Of a DNA stretch of 64,000 nucleotides, positions 33,231 through 44,797 are shown piece after piece. The stretch is taken from NCBI RefSeq assembly GCF_000276665.1, contig NW_004955417.1:18735980-18799979 (forward strand), written 5' to 3'. A model generated the notes under the pieces. The model was given only the letters and a program-made list of their open reading frames with translations, did not search any database and was not told where the DNA came from. Each line of letters opens with the position of its first letter. Within the stretch, counting starts at the first letter, position 1. The DNA is from Chinchilla lanigera (taxonomy: Eukaryota > Chordata > Mammalia > Rodentia > Chinchillidae). Position numbers and translations under genes: made by a program.

Positions 33231-34157
33231 TGTTATGGTTTAGAACTAAAATGTGTCCAAAAATCTCATGCATGTAGAGGTGGCACTTTGGGAAGGTGAT
33301 TGAATCCAGTAGGCACCGTATTCCTGGGTGAGTGGATTAATCCACCTCTGAGTAATAGCTAAATGTGCTATAAGGAAATAAAGGCTAGGTGGAAGAGAAA
33401 AGCTTCTGGGTGTGTGCCCGGGAAAGCTGTGTTCCTGTCCTTCTATCGGTCTGCTTCCTCCCTGCCATGAGGTGAGCACCTTGGCTTGGTTATGCTCCTC
33501 CACCATGAGATCTTTCTTTGGAGCCAGCTGAGCTTTGTCTGCAACTGTGAGCCAAAGTAAATGTGTCCTTTATCTGCAGTCAGACAGGGTCAGGCCCTCC
33601 AAGGAGTGCGGATGGAAGACAAGGTATCTTCTTGCAAATGGAGAGGGTACTTGCTGCAGGCCAAATCTCAAGACAAAAGACTAAACAAACACACCCACAT
33701 ACCTCCCTAGGAACGGAAATCAGGGATTGATATTCTAAATAGGAAGCAATCACCTTGAAAAGTCACTGACCCTACCCTTTACAGGGAAAATCCCTGTTTT
33801 GTAGTCATGCCCACTTACTACGTGACTCCCTTCCCCATTTGAACCTAATTTAATCACTTTTACCTAAACAATTCTTATTGGCTGACCAAAGTTTTGCCCC
33901 ACCTCATGTCCACCTTGTGATTTGCCTTTTTTCCCCTACCTTGGACCCATCTCACATTGTGGTTTTTCTCTACAAATGTCCCTAGAAAAGACAAAGTCTT
34001 GGGCAACCCACTTGGTACCCCCTTCTGTCTCTCTCTGACACAAATGTTCTTTCCCTCAATAAATATATTCTACTCTTTTAAAAAAAAGTAAGTGTATCCT
34101 TCAAGTGATAGATGTGAGGTGTTGTGTCCCACAATGAGAAAGCTGACTAGTACAACA
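33231..34157 (+). mobile_element. MaLR-like LTR split by a further insertion
   Basis: It starts 'TGTTATGGTTTAGAACTAAA' and contains 'GCATGTAGAGGTGGCACTTT', 'TGCTTCCTCCCTGCCATGAG' and 'CTGTGAGCCAAAGTAAATGT'. At 33,571 foreign sequence begins. The LTR then resumes at 34,102 with 'AGTGATAGATGTGAGGTG', ending 'GAGAAAGCTGACTAGTACAACA' in the typical MaLR fashion. The element itself interrupts an L1. Confidence 0.75.
33571..34084 (+). mobile_element. Poly(A)-ended LTR-like retroposon inside a MaLR LTR
   Basis: About 510 bases between two near-identical 17-base flanks: AAAGTAAATGTGTCCTT at 33,554-33,570 and AAAGTAAGTGTATCCTT at 34,085-34,101. The insert has a TATA-region-like 'TGTGGTTTTTCTCTAC', an AATAAA signal at about 34,060 and a short terminal A-run. 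Long duplications plus an A-tail indicate L1-mediated copying of a transcript, here one that looks like an LTR U3-R sequence, rather than integrase insertion. The source family is not identified. Confidence 0.6.
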
Positions 34158-35471
34158 TGCATCATGTTTCTTTTAACCATTCATTGATCAATGAATAGTC
34201 AGACTGATTCCACACCTTCACTGTTGCAAATGTGGTACAATAAACACAGGAAGGCAGATACTGCTCTGACTCACTGATTTTCTATATTCTAGATATATGT
34301 CAGTAGTGGAAGTGCTGAATTAATGAATACTTCTATTTCTATATGATTTTTAGAAATATTACATCCTCTTTTCCATAGATCATGAATTAATTTATGTTCT
34401 CATAAAAAGTGTGAGAGTTCTGAGACCTTGACAGCATTGCTTTTGTCTTCTTGACAAAAACAAACAAACAAACAAAAAGATTAATCATTCCAACTTGGCA
34501 AGAGAACATCTCAGTTGGATTTTGATTTGCATTTCTCTGGTGACTACAGATGTTGAGCATCTGTTCTGTGTACATGCTTATCTGTGTACCTTCTTTTGAA
34601 AAGTGTTTATTTGGGTCATTAGCCCATTTTAGAGATCAAATTATCTGCTTTATTTTTGTTGTTGTTTTTTGTTATTGTTGCTGTAGAGCTCTCTGTATTT
34701 TCTGCATATTAATCTTGTGTTGGATGAATAGTTTTGAAATATTTACTCTCATTCTCTGTGCTGTCTCTCAACTCTGTTGATTGTTCTTTTCCTGTTCATC
34801 CAGTTTTTAATATAATCTCAATTTCAGTTGTCAAATTTTGTTTTACATTCTTGTACCTTTAAAGTTATATTAAAGAAAGTACTTTTACCAGCCTGATAAC
34901 CTAAAGAATTTATCACATGCAGCTTTTGTAGATTCAGGTGTGATACCTGAGTCATTCTGCATGGTTTTTGGTAATGGCTAGGAGAAAGGGGCCTCCCTTC
35001 ATTCCTCTGCATAAGGATACCCAATTCTCCCAGCACTATTTGTTATGCATAGTGTCCTTTCTCTTATGTATGTTGTTGATGCTTTTATGGAACAACAATT
35101 AGCTGTAAATATATGGGTCTATGTCTGAGTTGCTGTAAACATATGAATTTATTTCTAGGTTGTTTTCTGTTCCATTGGTCTATGTGTCAATTTTTATAAC
35201 TGTACCATATTGTTTCAGTTATTATAGCTTTGTAGTATGTTTTGAAGTTGGCTAGTGTGATGTTTTCACTATTTCTGCACTTACTAAAGATTTCTTGCTA
35301 TTTGCAGTCATTGGAGAGTCCATACAATTTTACTATATTTTTCCTTTGCAAAATGTAACTAGAATTTTGGTAAGTATTGCATTGAATCTGTAAATTTGTT
35401 TGGGTAGTGTGGCATTTTAAGCAATTAATGTTTTTCCGGTCTATTAACACTTGATATGTTTTCCTCCATTA

Positions 35472-35632
35472 GTTTTTTTTTTTTTTTATTAAGACGGTAT
35501 CTTGATATGTAATTCATGCTGCTCTTGAATTCACCACGTAGCCCAGACTGGCCTCAAACTCATGGCAAACCTCCTCCTCAGCCACCCCAGTGCTAGTGTT
35601 ACAGGTGTGTGCCACCACACCTGGCCCTTCTT
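35472..35632 (-). mobile_element. B1-like SINE inside L1, minus strand
   Basis: A T-run, then 'AAGACGGTATCTTGATATG', 'CACCACGTAGCCCAGACTGG', 'CCTCCTCAGCCACCCCAGTG' and 'GTGCCACCACACCTGGCCC'. Diverged but complete. Confidence 0.88.
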
Positions 35633-35654
35633 TAGTGTTTCTTCAATTATTTGC

Positions 35655-35752
35655 TTTTTTTTTTTTTTTTTTTTTTCAGGGTTGGGGATTGAACCCAGGG
35701 CTTTGTGCATGCAAGGCAATTGCTCTTCCACTGAGCTACATCCCCAGCCCCT
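35655..35752 (-). mobile_element. Older-type ID SINE inside L1, minus strand
   Basis: 'TTGGGGATTGAACCCAGGGC', 'GCATGCAAGGCAATTGCTC' and 'GAGCTACATCCCCAGCCCC' are the classical rodent ID form rather than the GGTACCGG subtype common elsewhere here. CTTCAATTATTT on the left and TTTCAATTATTT on the right of the insertion are its target duplication. Confidence 0.93.
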
Positions 35753-35945
35753 TTTCAATTATTTTCATCCATGTTTTAGAGAGTAGAAGTACTTTTAGTG
35801 TAGTAATAGTATTTTATTCAATTCTTTCAGTTGCTTGATTTCACTTATTCCTAGATATTTTACTTCTTTTGTGTATACTGTAAATGGAATTCTTTCCTTG
35901 ATTTCTTTTTCTGAATTTAATTTTCGGTGTGCTGTTGGTTTATAG

Positions 35946-36720
35946 AAATATTACCAATTTTGTATGCACTGTGGGCCAGCTGGTTGTGCAGCGGGATCAT
36001 AAAGGGAGCGGGGCTCTGCTTGGCCGGTTATTAGGCTGTGCTTCGGTGACTACGGCTCATGCAGGCCACCCACGCAATAGGACCATGAGGGATGGAGTCA
36101 CCACATGGATGGCTTCAAGGATGGCCTAGGTTTGTCTGGATGCTGGCTGGCATGTTGTAGGCTCTCTACCAAGTCATTCTTTCAATCAGTGTATTTGCTA
36201 CTGCGATAGTTTCTTTGCCTGTGCTGTCCACTGTAATAACTGCACTTATCTCACCTTTAAGAGGTGAGTGCTACATTTAGATGCTGGTACCCCTGGACCA
36301 GCTTAGTCCATTGCATTTCAACTCTCTGATTGAATGACTGCATTTCCAATGCCAAATCTGGCCTACAGAAAAGAATTCTTTACGACATCAGAGCTACTTT
36401 TTTTAAGATTTTCTCAATGTATGGATCAGTAGTAAATCTTTTGAACATCTCACCAAGGGTAAGTTTATAAAATGGAAAATCCAGGCTACCATTCCAAACA
36501 TCCTAACCTTTGTGTATCCTTTCCTTAATCTTAAATCACAGGAGATCAGGCATCTGGACTCCAGGACTTAGGAGACTGCTTTACTCCTAGATTCTCAGGG
36601 TTTGGCCTTGGACTGAGAGTTCTAAGCATTGTAATTGTTTTGCTCATGTAGACCTATGATATTAGCTAGTGAATCATGGTATTCATATAAATGAAATAAG
36701 CCTACTGAATTTTTCTTTGA
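35946..36720. other. Unassigned block with a GC-rich start
   Basis: The L1 ends near 35,945. Immediately after it, 35,965-36,140 is GC-rich with several CpGs ('GCAGCGGGATCATAAAGGGA', 'GGCTGTGCTTCGGTGACTAC', 'CAGGCCACCCACGCAATAGG'). A 66-codon plus-strand frame spans it. The rest is ordinary. It may be part of an old LTR element or a transcript copy. No family recognised. Confidence 0.3.
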
Positions 36721-38410
36721 TATGTATAAGCAGAACACTTTTAGGTCAAGTAAAAATCAGACCTTTTCAGTAGCACTGGACATTAGACCTAAACAGACAC
36801 TGATGCTAGGAAGCCCAGAACAACACTGTGATACTTCAGTCAGTAGTTTGTCTAATGGAGGCCATGTGATCAATGGAGACTTAGCTCAGTTTTATCTCAC
36901 AGTGGGTCTCATAAGTCCCAAACTCATTCATGGTTGTATCTTATTGGTTCTGTCTCTTTCTGGAGACTCGAGTAAAAATATGTGAGATACCTCAATGGTA
37001 CAGACAAAATTAGGAAAGGTAAGTAATTACATAATCCAACTAGACCATGTGATTTTAATGAGTTTTCTCCCTTTTAGTTTTGAATAAGAGTTTATGAGTC
37101 ATTAATACTTAACATAACATAACACAACTCTAAATATCCACTGTGTTGGTTCTGAGTACCTGATCTCCTAACTGTATACTGTCTTTCAAAAACATTTTGC
37201 ACAAGCTTGTCTTAAGGATAAAACATGTTAACATATATAAAAATAGCTAGTGTAGCATTTGGCACATGGTAAAGATACACAGGGCATCTTTAAAAACCTG
37301 GACATTTTAGTGTATCTATAAATTCACCTTGATTAGTCTCTAATTCTGTAACATTATGGAGATCACATAATCTCAAATTTCTCGTTTCCCAACTTCAAAA
37401 AAGTAAGCTTATTATAAATATTAAATAAATGTAGCCACTCAAAGTACCTGGTACATTCCAATATTCAACAAAAAATAAATTTTATCTGTATTGTTTGATT
37501 AAGACCTTTCTCTTTCCCACTCAAGCCTCAGTATAAGCATGAAAACCAGTTGAGTTGACAGTAGCAACTTTGTTTGGTTATTAAAAATTTTACTGTTAGT
37601 AATTTTAGCATAGAGAAACCATTAGGAGAACATTTTCAGATGTTGCAAAAAGTGGTGAAGGTAGTTTATTTTGGATGGAATTTTTCCTTAGCATTGGTTG
37701 TTGTATTTTGGGGGAAAAAAACGTAAGAATTCCTATTTTTCAAAGCTTAGAGAGGAGCATTCAATTCAAATTCAGACACCACGGGATGTCTTATATAGTG
37801 CTAATATTCCCTGTTGATGGCTCCTCACTGCTTCAAATCTCCTGTCACTATGATCTTAATCCTTGACAAATTTCTCCTGTTAATGAAGAGGAAAATTGCA
37901 TTATTTCATCTCGAGATGCAGTAATTGCCGAAGTCTTCTGTTTTCTTGCTGTGCTCTAATTTTGTGAATATTTCAGTTGCGATAAGTTTTGCTTCTTCAT
38001 TTGAGGGGTGATGAATTGTCTTCAGTTGTGAGGCCCCTACAGTGTCACACCACATTAAACATTAAATAGTGGAAGCTAAAAATGACTGCAGTACAGTGTT
38101 GCACCACTGTACTTGTTTCAGTCTATTTTCAAACTTGACCTAAGTCTGACTGATTGTTGAGACTTTCTGTTCATTCCCAAATAATTGAAATTTCAGTGAA
38201 TTTATTTCCTCTATGATACTTTACCAACACATCTGAAATATGCAAACATAACATCAGTGAAACTGTATTTGAGTAATGGAGGAAGCCTGATAAAGTTTAT
38301 TTCAATCATAAGCAGACCAATAAAGTAACAGTAACTGTAAAAAAACAAAATATTTTCTTTGGAACAGTGGTAAAAACTTTAAGATTCTTCAAACAAATGC
38401 TTTATCTTAC
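36721..38410. other. Unassigned DNA, possible conserved element at 37,880-38,050
   Basis: No gene. The sub-segment 37,885-38,050 ('AATTGCATTATTTCATCTCG', 'GCAGTAATTGCCGAAG', 'CAGTTGCGATAAG') has homeodomain-like and CpG-containing motifs unusual for the surroundings. It could be constrained, but this is conjecture. Confidence 0.3.
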
Positions 38411-38425
38411 CATTACCAAACTTTT

Positions 38426-38569
38426 TTTTGCCCTTTTTTTTTAAACAGTGTGTCACTCTGCAGTTCATGCTGGCTGTGAGCTCACTTTGTAGTCTAGACT
38501 GGTCTCAAACTAGGAAGGATCACCCTGCCTCAGCCTCCTGAGTGCTGGGATTACAGGCATGTACCACCA
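38426..38569 (-). mobile_element. B1-like SINE, minus strand, with exact target duplication
   Basis: 'GTGTCACTCTGCAGTTCATG', 'CTGTGAGCTCACTTTGTAG' and 'GCCTCAGCCTCCTGAGTGC' give the B1 body. An exact 15-base duplication, CATTACCAAACTTTT, lies at 38,411-38,425 and 38,570-38,584. The body lacks the first bases of B1 (the CCCGGC end), so it is slightly 5'-truncated. Confidence 0.95.
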
Positions 38570-38584
38570 CATTACCAAACTTTT

Positions 38585-40244
38585 GAGCACACATTTTTGT
38601 AGATTTTATACTATCTTCTAACCTCTTCAGACTTCTTCAGACCTTTTCATTACATTTAATTAGTTCCAATACATAAGAAAGTTTAATAAATTTTGTGAAA
38701 ATCATATTTTAAAACCAATAAGTGGTATACACTCTAATTAGAAGGAGTGAAAGTGTTTGATATTTCATTAGTAACTTTTTTGTGTTCAATAAGAGAATTT
38801 AACTCTTTCTAATGGTTCTTCATTTGTTCCCATGGCACAAACAAAACTTTGTTTTCATATTATGTCCAAACATTACACAAATACTATTATTTTAACATTA
38901 TTATCTACTTTTGGCTCTTCTATAAATTACTTCAAAAACCTGACATTTAGTCTCTTAAGGATGCTAAAATGATCAAGCAAAAGTATATATTATTTCCTTA
39001 TGTAACACTTACAGAGAACTGCACCTCTTACTTGGAAAGTGATGCAACTTAGGTTTAAAGCCAGCTAAATATTTTATCTTCAAAACACTCTAAAACAGGG
39101 ATGCCACACTCTTGGATTACATATTTGTAAAAGAGATGCATGTTTTTAAACATCCTCTGGAAAAAGTGTTGAACTTATCATTCATTGCTCTGATCTAATG
39201 TTTTAATTTTGTTTTGTACAGCGACCCATTTTAGTATCTAAGGAAAAAAGATTTTGTGTTATTTTCTGTATGAGTTCTCCATTTTTTAATCTCTGTAATC
39301 TTGTCATCCCTTTCTCTAAGCATGTTTCTTCCCTTCATTTCTCTGATATCTGATTCACAAATTCCATCTTTTCTGTTAAAGCCTTTCCCCACCCTACAGC
39401 CCCCTGAACTCTCAGTGTGAACCTATATATCAGTCAGTTCTATTCTTACAAGGCTTAGAATAAACTCTCATTGAATAGAGAGATCTCATTTAATTATTCA
39501 GTGTCAGTGTTCTGTTGTACAACAAGCAGGAAAAAAGTGTCTGCTAAAATGAACTTAAAATGTATTAAACTCAGTTCTTTCAATTTTATGGTTTTTTTGG
39601 CACCATTTGCAGGCTATTAGTTCTCTATTTCATGTTTATAGTCAGTCTTAAGCTAATAGAAGAGAAAGAAAGTTTTCACAATAGCAGAGTTGCTCTAAAT
39701 ACACAGACATGTTTTTAGGACATTGGAAAGGCACATTGAAATATGCAGGAGAAATTTTGTTGTTTATAAAATTACTACGCCTTGCATGGTTAACTCCCAC
39801 AGGTGTTTTCTTTTCCTCTGTGAATTGCTTAACTATATTAAAATTGATGTGATTTATTTGAAATTAAATGACCATAATACACTGCCACAATAGCAGGATT
39901 GTACTTCTTAGAAGATTTACATTTGTTACAGCATTTACAAACCAGGCTAGGTAAATCCTCTGCACTGTTCACATGTACAGTGCACTAACCTACATCCTGC
40001 TATTGTATTCATGATCACAGAGGTTTCACACAGGAGGTGTTCTGCTTTGACGTTCATTCAAGGAAAACCCTGCCAATTAGCTTTAAGGAGTCAGCTAAAT
40101 GTCTCCTGATGCCCATTCTATGGCCAGACAGCCCAGTGGGGTGGTTAACAAATAATGAGATGGAAACCTCACATGCCCTGAATGAGTCAATATATAATAT
40201 ATCCTATATAATATATTGTATATATTGAAATACCAAACAGTATA
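38585..40244. other. Unassigned DNA
   Basis: No gene or recognised repeat. A TA-rich patch at 40,189-40,245 contains overlapping ATATAATATAT palindromic text. Confidence 0.4.
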
Positions 40245-40420
40245 ATATATTGAATTACCAAACAGTAGCCTGTAAATATGTATAATTATTACATTAACCA
40301 TAGTTTTAAATTTTAAAGAGATAGAAGTAGTAATTTCTCTGATGTTATCTTTACATGGCATACATGTGTTAAGGTAGCACACTGCACCCCAAAAACATAC
40401 AGAATCAAAGTAGTAAGTAT
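40245..40420 (+). mobile_element. Possible LINE-1 3' UTR fragment, plus strand
   Basis: 'AGCCTGTAAATATGTATAAT', 'ACATTAACCATAGTTTTAAA' and 'AGGTAGCACACTGCACCCC' resemble the last part of old L1 3' UTRs. Weak match. Confidence 0.35.
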
Positions 40421-41109
40421 TGTAAAGAAAGACTTCAGAAGCAACTATTAAAGTAAGTCACTAGTTTCCTTTTGCCTGATTCCTACCAGGATTGAGACTA
40501 AGAAACTCACCATTCATATAGTCTGAAAAAATGCTGCAATGTGATCATCTTATGTTTGAGGGTATTAGAAATACTGGTTTTGGTGATTTCTGTATCAAAA
40601 ATATTTCTTTTGCCAGTTAATCATTGCGTTGGAAACATCAGATTGGCCAGGAGATTTGTAATCTTAGGCTGTTGGTGCCCAATCCTGATTCTCACTCCAT
40701 TCGTCTTTCAGAGGCACAATCCCACAATGCATCTCTTACATGTGTATTCTGTGTCTACATCTACTTTTTGGTGGCTCTACCATCGTATTACCAACCTAGA
40801 GGTAGGTTGGGAAAGTGTTTTATAAACATTGTAGTGAAGTACAGTGTTTTGCCTCAAGTCTACAAGTCTTGCTAATAGTAAGTTACTGCCTTGGGAGAAT
40901 GTATCACTGGAGGCAAATGCTCTCCCCATTAGAATGATTTAGAAGTTTGAAAAGTACGAGCCGAATTCTGCACACCGTCACAGTGGAACTCAGGGTTTGT
41001 TGTTGAGTAGGACTGATGCTTAGTGGAAGCTAAATGAAAAGCTACTTTTTTTGTAATGGAGAACTAAAAGTAAAAGAGTTGGTGTCTGTTTGGAGATTCA
41101 CAATGCAGC
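40421..41109. other. Unassigned DNA
   Basis: No gene. Two overlapping plus-strand frames (94 and 83 codons, 40,541-40,875) show no domain and no conserved features. Confidence 0.4.
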
Positions 41110-41563
41110 CATTCTTTCTTATTTTTCAAATTTAAGATCATTTATTTTTAATGATACATAAAACATAAAAATTATGCATATTCATTGTTTACCTTGTGAT
41201 GCCTCAGAGCATTTTCGTGTTGTGAATTACTCAGAATAGATCAAACATATCTGCTTCCTCAAGCCTTTATCCCCTCCCCCACAGTAAAAACATTCCAAAT
41301 TCCTTCTTCTGAGTGCCTGAAACACATAGAAGATTATTCGCATTATCTAGAGTCAACTTATTGTGCAATAACACACTAGGATCTTTTATTTCCATTCAAC
41401 TATAACCTAGTCCAAATTTCTTATATTCCATATATGAGTGGGATCATGTGATATTTGTCTTTCTTTGTCTGACTTATTTAACTTAACATAATGATGTCAA
41501 GGTCCATTCATGTTACTGCAAATCACAGGTTTCCATTCTTTTTGTAACTGGATAGTACTCCAT

Positions 41564-41651
41564 CTTTTTGTTTTTGTTGATGCCAGGAATTGAACTCAGG
41601 ACCTCGTGCTTGTCAGGCAGGTGCTGCACCTCTGAGCTATATTCCCAGCCC
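41564..41651 (-). mobile_element. Older-type ID SINE in L1, minus strand
   Basis: 'GCCAGGAATTGAACTCAGGA', 'CTTGTCAGGCAGGTGCTGC' and 'GAGCTATATTCCCAGCC'. It is flanked by the exact 10-base duplication AGTACTCCAT at 41,554-41,563 and 41,652-41,661, across which the L1 reads continuously. Confidence 0.95.
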
Positions 41652-41934
41652 AGTACTCCATTTGTATGGGTAGTACAGTTTCAAAATGTACTCATCAGTC
41701 AATGGACACTTAGGTTGCTCCCATCTTGGTGATTGTGAGTAATAGTACTACAATGTACATCAACAAGCTGAACTCCCTTTGATACACTGACTCAACTTCC
41801 TTTGAATGCATACCCACTAAAGAGATTTCAGGATCATATGGTAGTTCTGTTTCTAATTTTGTGAGGAGGTTCCTTCACAGTGACTTCTCTATGGCTGTAT
41901 TCCATTAATTCCCATCAACAATATAGAGGGAACC

Positions 41935-42085
41935 AGTCGTGGCAGCACACTCCTGTGATCCCAGCCCTTGGAGGGGTTGCAGAAGGATCTACATGAGTTT
42001 GAGGGAAGCCTGGGCTACATAGTGAATTCAAGGCCACACTAGATTACATAACAAGACCTAGTCTAAAAAAAAAAATCAGAAAACA
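41935..42085 (+). mobile_element. B1-like SINE in L1, plus strand
   Basis: 'CAGTCGTGGCAGCACACTCC', 'TGTGATCCCAGCCCTTGG', 'AAGCCTGGGCTACATAGTGA', 'ACAAGACCTAGTCT' and an A-rich tail. Clearly diverged. The L1 resumes after the tail near 42,105. Confidence 0.88.
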
Positions 42086-43190
42086 GAACACCAAACAAAA
42101 CCGCATGTAGGTGTTTCATGTACTATCCAGAAATAGTTACCTTTTGTCTTTTTAATACTAGCCATTTTTACTGCAGTAGGACAATAGCTCCTTGAGATTT
42201 TCATGTCCATTTCCATGATGATTAATGAAGCTCAGCATTTCTCATGTAACTGTTGGCCATTTGTATGCCTTCTTTTGGGAAATATTTATTGACATCTTTT
42301 GTCCATTTTTAAATTGGGTTATGCTTTGGTTATTGAATTTTAAGAATATTCTAGATATTAGCCCTTTGTCAAATGTATACTTTACACATATTTTCTTTCA
42401 TTCTGTGGGTTATCTCTTCACTCTGTTCATTATTTCCTTTGCTGTATAGCTGCATAGTGGTTTGTCAGTTTGATGTATCACATTTGACTATTTTTGTTTT
42501 GTTTTCTGCAATCTTGGCGTCCTGTCAAAAACTCATTTTCCATAGCAGTGCCTTCAAGCATTTCCTCCATTTTTTCCCACTGATTTCATTGTTTTAAATC
42601 TTACATTATATTTTTAATTTATTTTAAGTTACTTGTGACTGGCAAGAGATAGAGGTCTAATTTCATCCTACTGCTTATGTATATCAAATTTTCCCAACAC
42701 TGTAATTAGACACTCTATTTTGGCACTTTCTTTGAGAATCAATTGACTGTAGAGGCATGGGTTTATTTCTGTTCCACTGATCAATATTTCCTTTTTTAAA
42801 TTTTCGTGCCATGCTCTTTTCATTACTACAGCTTTATAGTATATTTTGAAGCTGAATAGTATTATACTTCTTGTTTGCTTGATTGTTTTTGCTCAAGATT
42901 TCATTGGCTGTTAAGATAGTGGAGGGAGTTCTGTACAAATTTAACAATTGTTTGACCTAGTTCTGTGAAAAATGTCATTGGTATGTTGATAGGTATTTCA
43001 TTGACTATGTAGATCACTTTGGGTTTTGTGGACATTTTAATGATATTGATTCTTTTAAACTATCAGTATACTATACATATCCATTTGAGGTGTCCTTTTT
43101 CAATCTTTAATCAATGTTTTATAGTTTCACTGTGGTACTCATTCACCTCTTTGACCACTACCCTTTATTAGTGACAGTAGGATAATATGT

Positions 43191-44797
43191 AAAGATTAAG
43201 TTAAACTTAGAAGACTAATAATAGTTAATACCATTCCTTTATTCACTTAGTTCAAATTGACTCAGCTGAGCAAGTCTGTTATATCAAGATATGCTTTGGA
43301 AAATTAGGATCCTCAAGCATGGGTGCAATATCAAAGAACATGCTCCAAGTTATTGGGACCCCAGATGCTTCTGAACCTGGAGAACTCAAAGAGGTGACCT
43401 AGTTGTTAGAAGATCTTCCTCTCCAGAACTTCAGTCAACATTGTTGTCCAAGAGACCCTTCTAAGAAGACCCTCATAAGCCTCTTCTAAGAAGTCACCAG
43501 TTCTCACCAGGAGTTTCCTCATTTTTCTTTCTAGGCTGACAGATGAATTTCTATGATTAATTAATAGCAAGTTTCAACCAGGAATATCTACATCTGTCAC
43601 ACAAAGGAAATACTAAACTCCACATCAACAGCATGAATTAGATCTCTTTAACTGAAGTCAATTAAGTACTATGGAAGTAAATTTTGAAGGCGTTTAATCA
43701 TGGAAACTGAAACCTAGGATTGGTTAGGGGAGAAATTATGGATTTGGGTTTACACATCTGAGAAACATAATTTAATATCTGACAAGTCCCGTAGGCATGG
43801 TGCAAACTGTGGAGAAAGTGTGGTGTAATTATCATTATAGATAATTATATAGACAGAATTATCATTATAGATGATACAGGAAAAGTATGAAAAAGCTCAG
43901 GGAGTGGGCAAACCAGCATGGATTTGTTTGTGAGGCCAGATTACTCAGTAGAGGATGAGGTTTCAGAGAATTCTTCAAATAACATACTATTGTCCAAGGA
44001 TGTAAGGCATGTACTCAGGAAAGAGGGTCTAAGATATACCAAAAGGGAAACTCTGTAAGCCAGGGTTGGTGGTAGAAGAAATGCTTCTCAAGGCAATCCA
44101 GGCCAACTGGTAACAGAGAAACAAGATGAGAGGATTTAGGGCTCTTAAAGTCAGAATCCAGCCAAAGAGCCTTGGTTTTCCATGTCTGAGCCAATATCAC
44201 CATCCTACAGCTTGCAGTAGATGATGGAAAGGCGCACAGTTCCACAAGACAGCGTTTGAACAGGGGACAGGCTTTACTCCATAGGAACTGTAGGAGCAGA
44301 TTCATCACCATGGACTGTGCTGGGTTTAGCATATATTTTAACCTTTAGAAGCAACTGGCTTAAGAAATGATTGGGAAAGGTCTGTGACAGGTGAAACTGA
44401 AGGACCCTCTTAAAGGTAATATCCATAAAAATGAGGCATTCACCCGGAATCAGGGATTCTACAAGGCCCTGAATCCCAGGTAGAAATAATGCATGAGTCT
44501 AAGAGCAAGGGATGGAAAAATGAGTGCCCTGCTTACCCACTTTTCTGTAAGATCCAATGGGATACTTATGTTTCTCATTCTCTGAAAACTGCAGGATTAG
44601 TAGTTCCAGTCCCACATGAAGCCTTCCTTTGCAAAGCAACATACAAAGGATCCCTTGACTTATAAGCTTTGGGCTGTTACCTAAGCTCTTTTAACTTCTT
44701 GCACCCAAGGTGCTACAGGCAAGAAGAATCATCATCTGAGCTGGAATAGTGGAATCTGAGCAGTAAATGGAGATAGGGCTGTTACTGAACACCCCAG
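43191..44797. other. Unassigned DNA, possibly endogenous-retrovirus internal sequence
   Basis: No intact gene. From about 43,900 to 44,790 the sequence is moderately GC-rich and directly abuts an LTR-like repeat (44,798). That placement suggests internal sequence of the same element, and 'TACAAGGCCCTGAATCCCAG' to 'GGATCCCTTGACTTATAAGC' has the look of ERVL-type internal DNA. No gag or pol motif is readable. A 16-base unit, AATTATCATTATAGAT, is repeated at 43,827 and 43,857. Confidence 0.25.

Larger units (their letters stand above)
34158..35945 (-). mobile_element. LINE-1 ORF2 C-terminal region, minus strand (second piece)
   Basis: Antisense L1 continues: 'CTTTTAACCATTCATTGATC', 'TTTGATTTGCATTTCTCTGG', 'CTTTGTAGTATGTTTTGAAG', 'ATTGCATTGAATCTGTAAAT' and 'CCTAGATATTTTACTTCTTT'. 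The element reads inward from the 3' UTR at 32,757 to ORF2 sequence here. It contains a B1 (35,472) and an older ID (35,655). All frames are broken. Confidence 0.85.
41110..43190 (-). mobile_element. LINE-1 3' half, minus strand, with two SINE insertions
   Basis: Antisense order from the 3' UTR inward: 'GTTTACCTTGTGATGCCTC', 'TATATGAGTGGGATCATGTG', 'AGGATCATATGGTAGTTCTG', 'TTTTAAATTGGGTTATGCTT', 'CTAGATATTAGCCCTTTGTC', 'GTAATTAGACACTCTATTTT' and 'CTACAGCTTTATAGTATATT'. An ID at 41,564 and a B1 at 41,935 split it. It covers most of the ORF2 C-terminal region, all frames broken. Confidence 0.9.
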
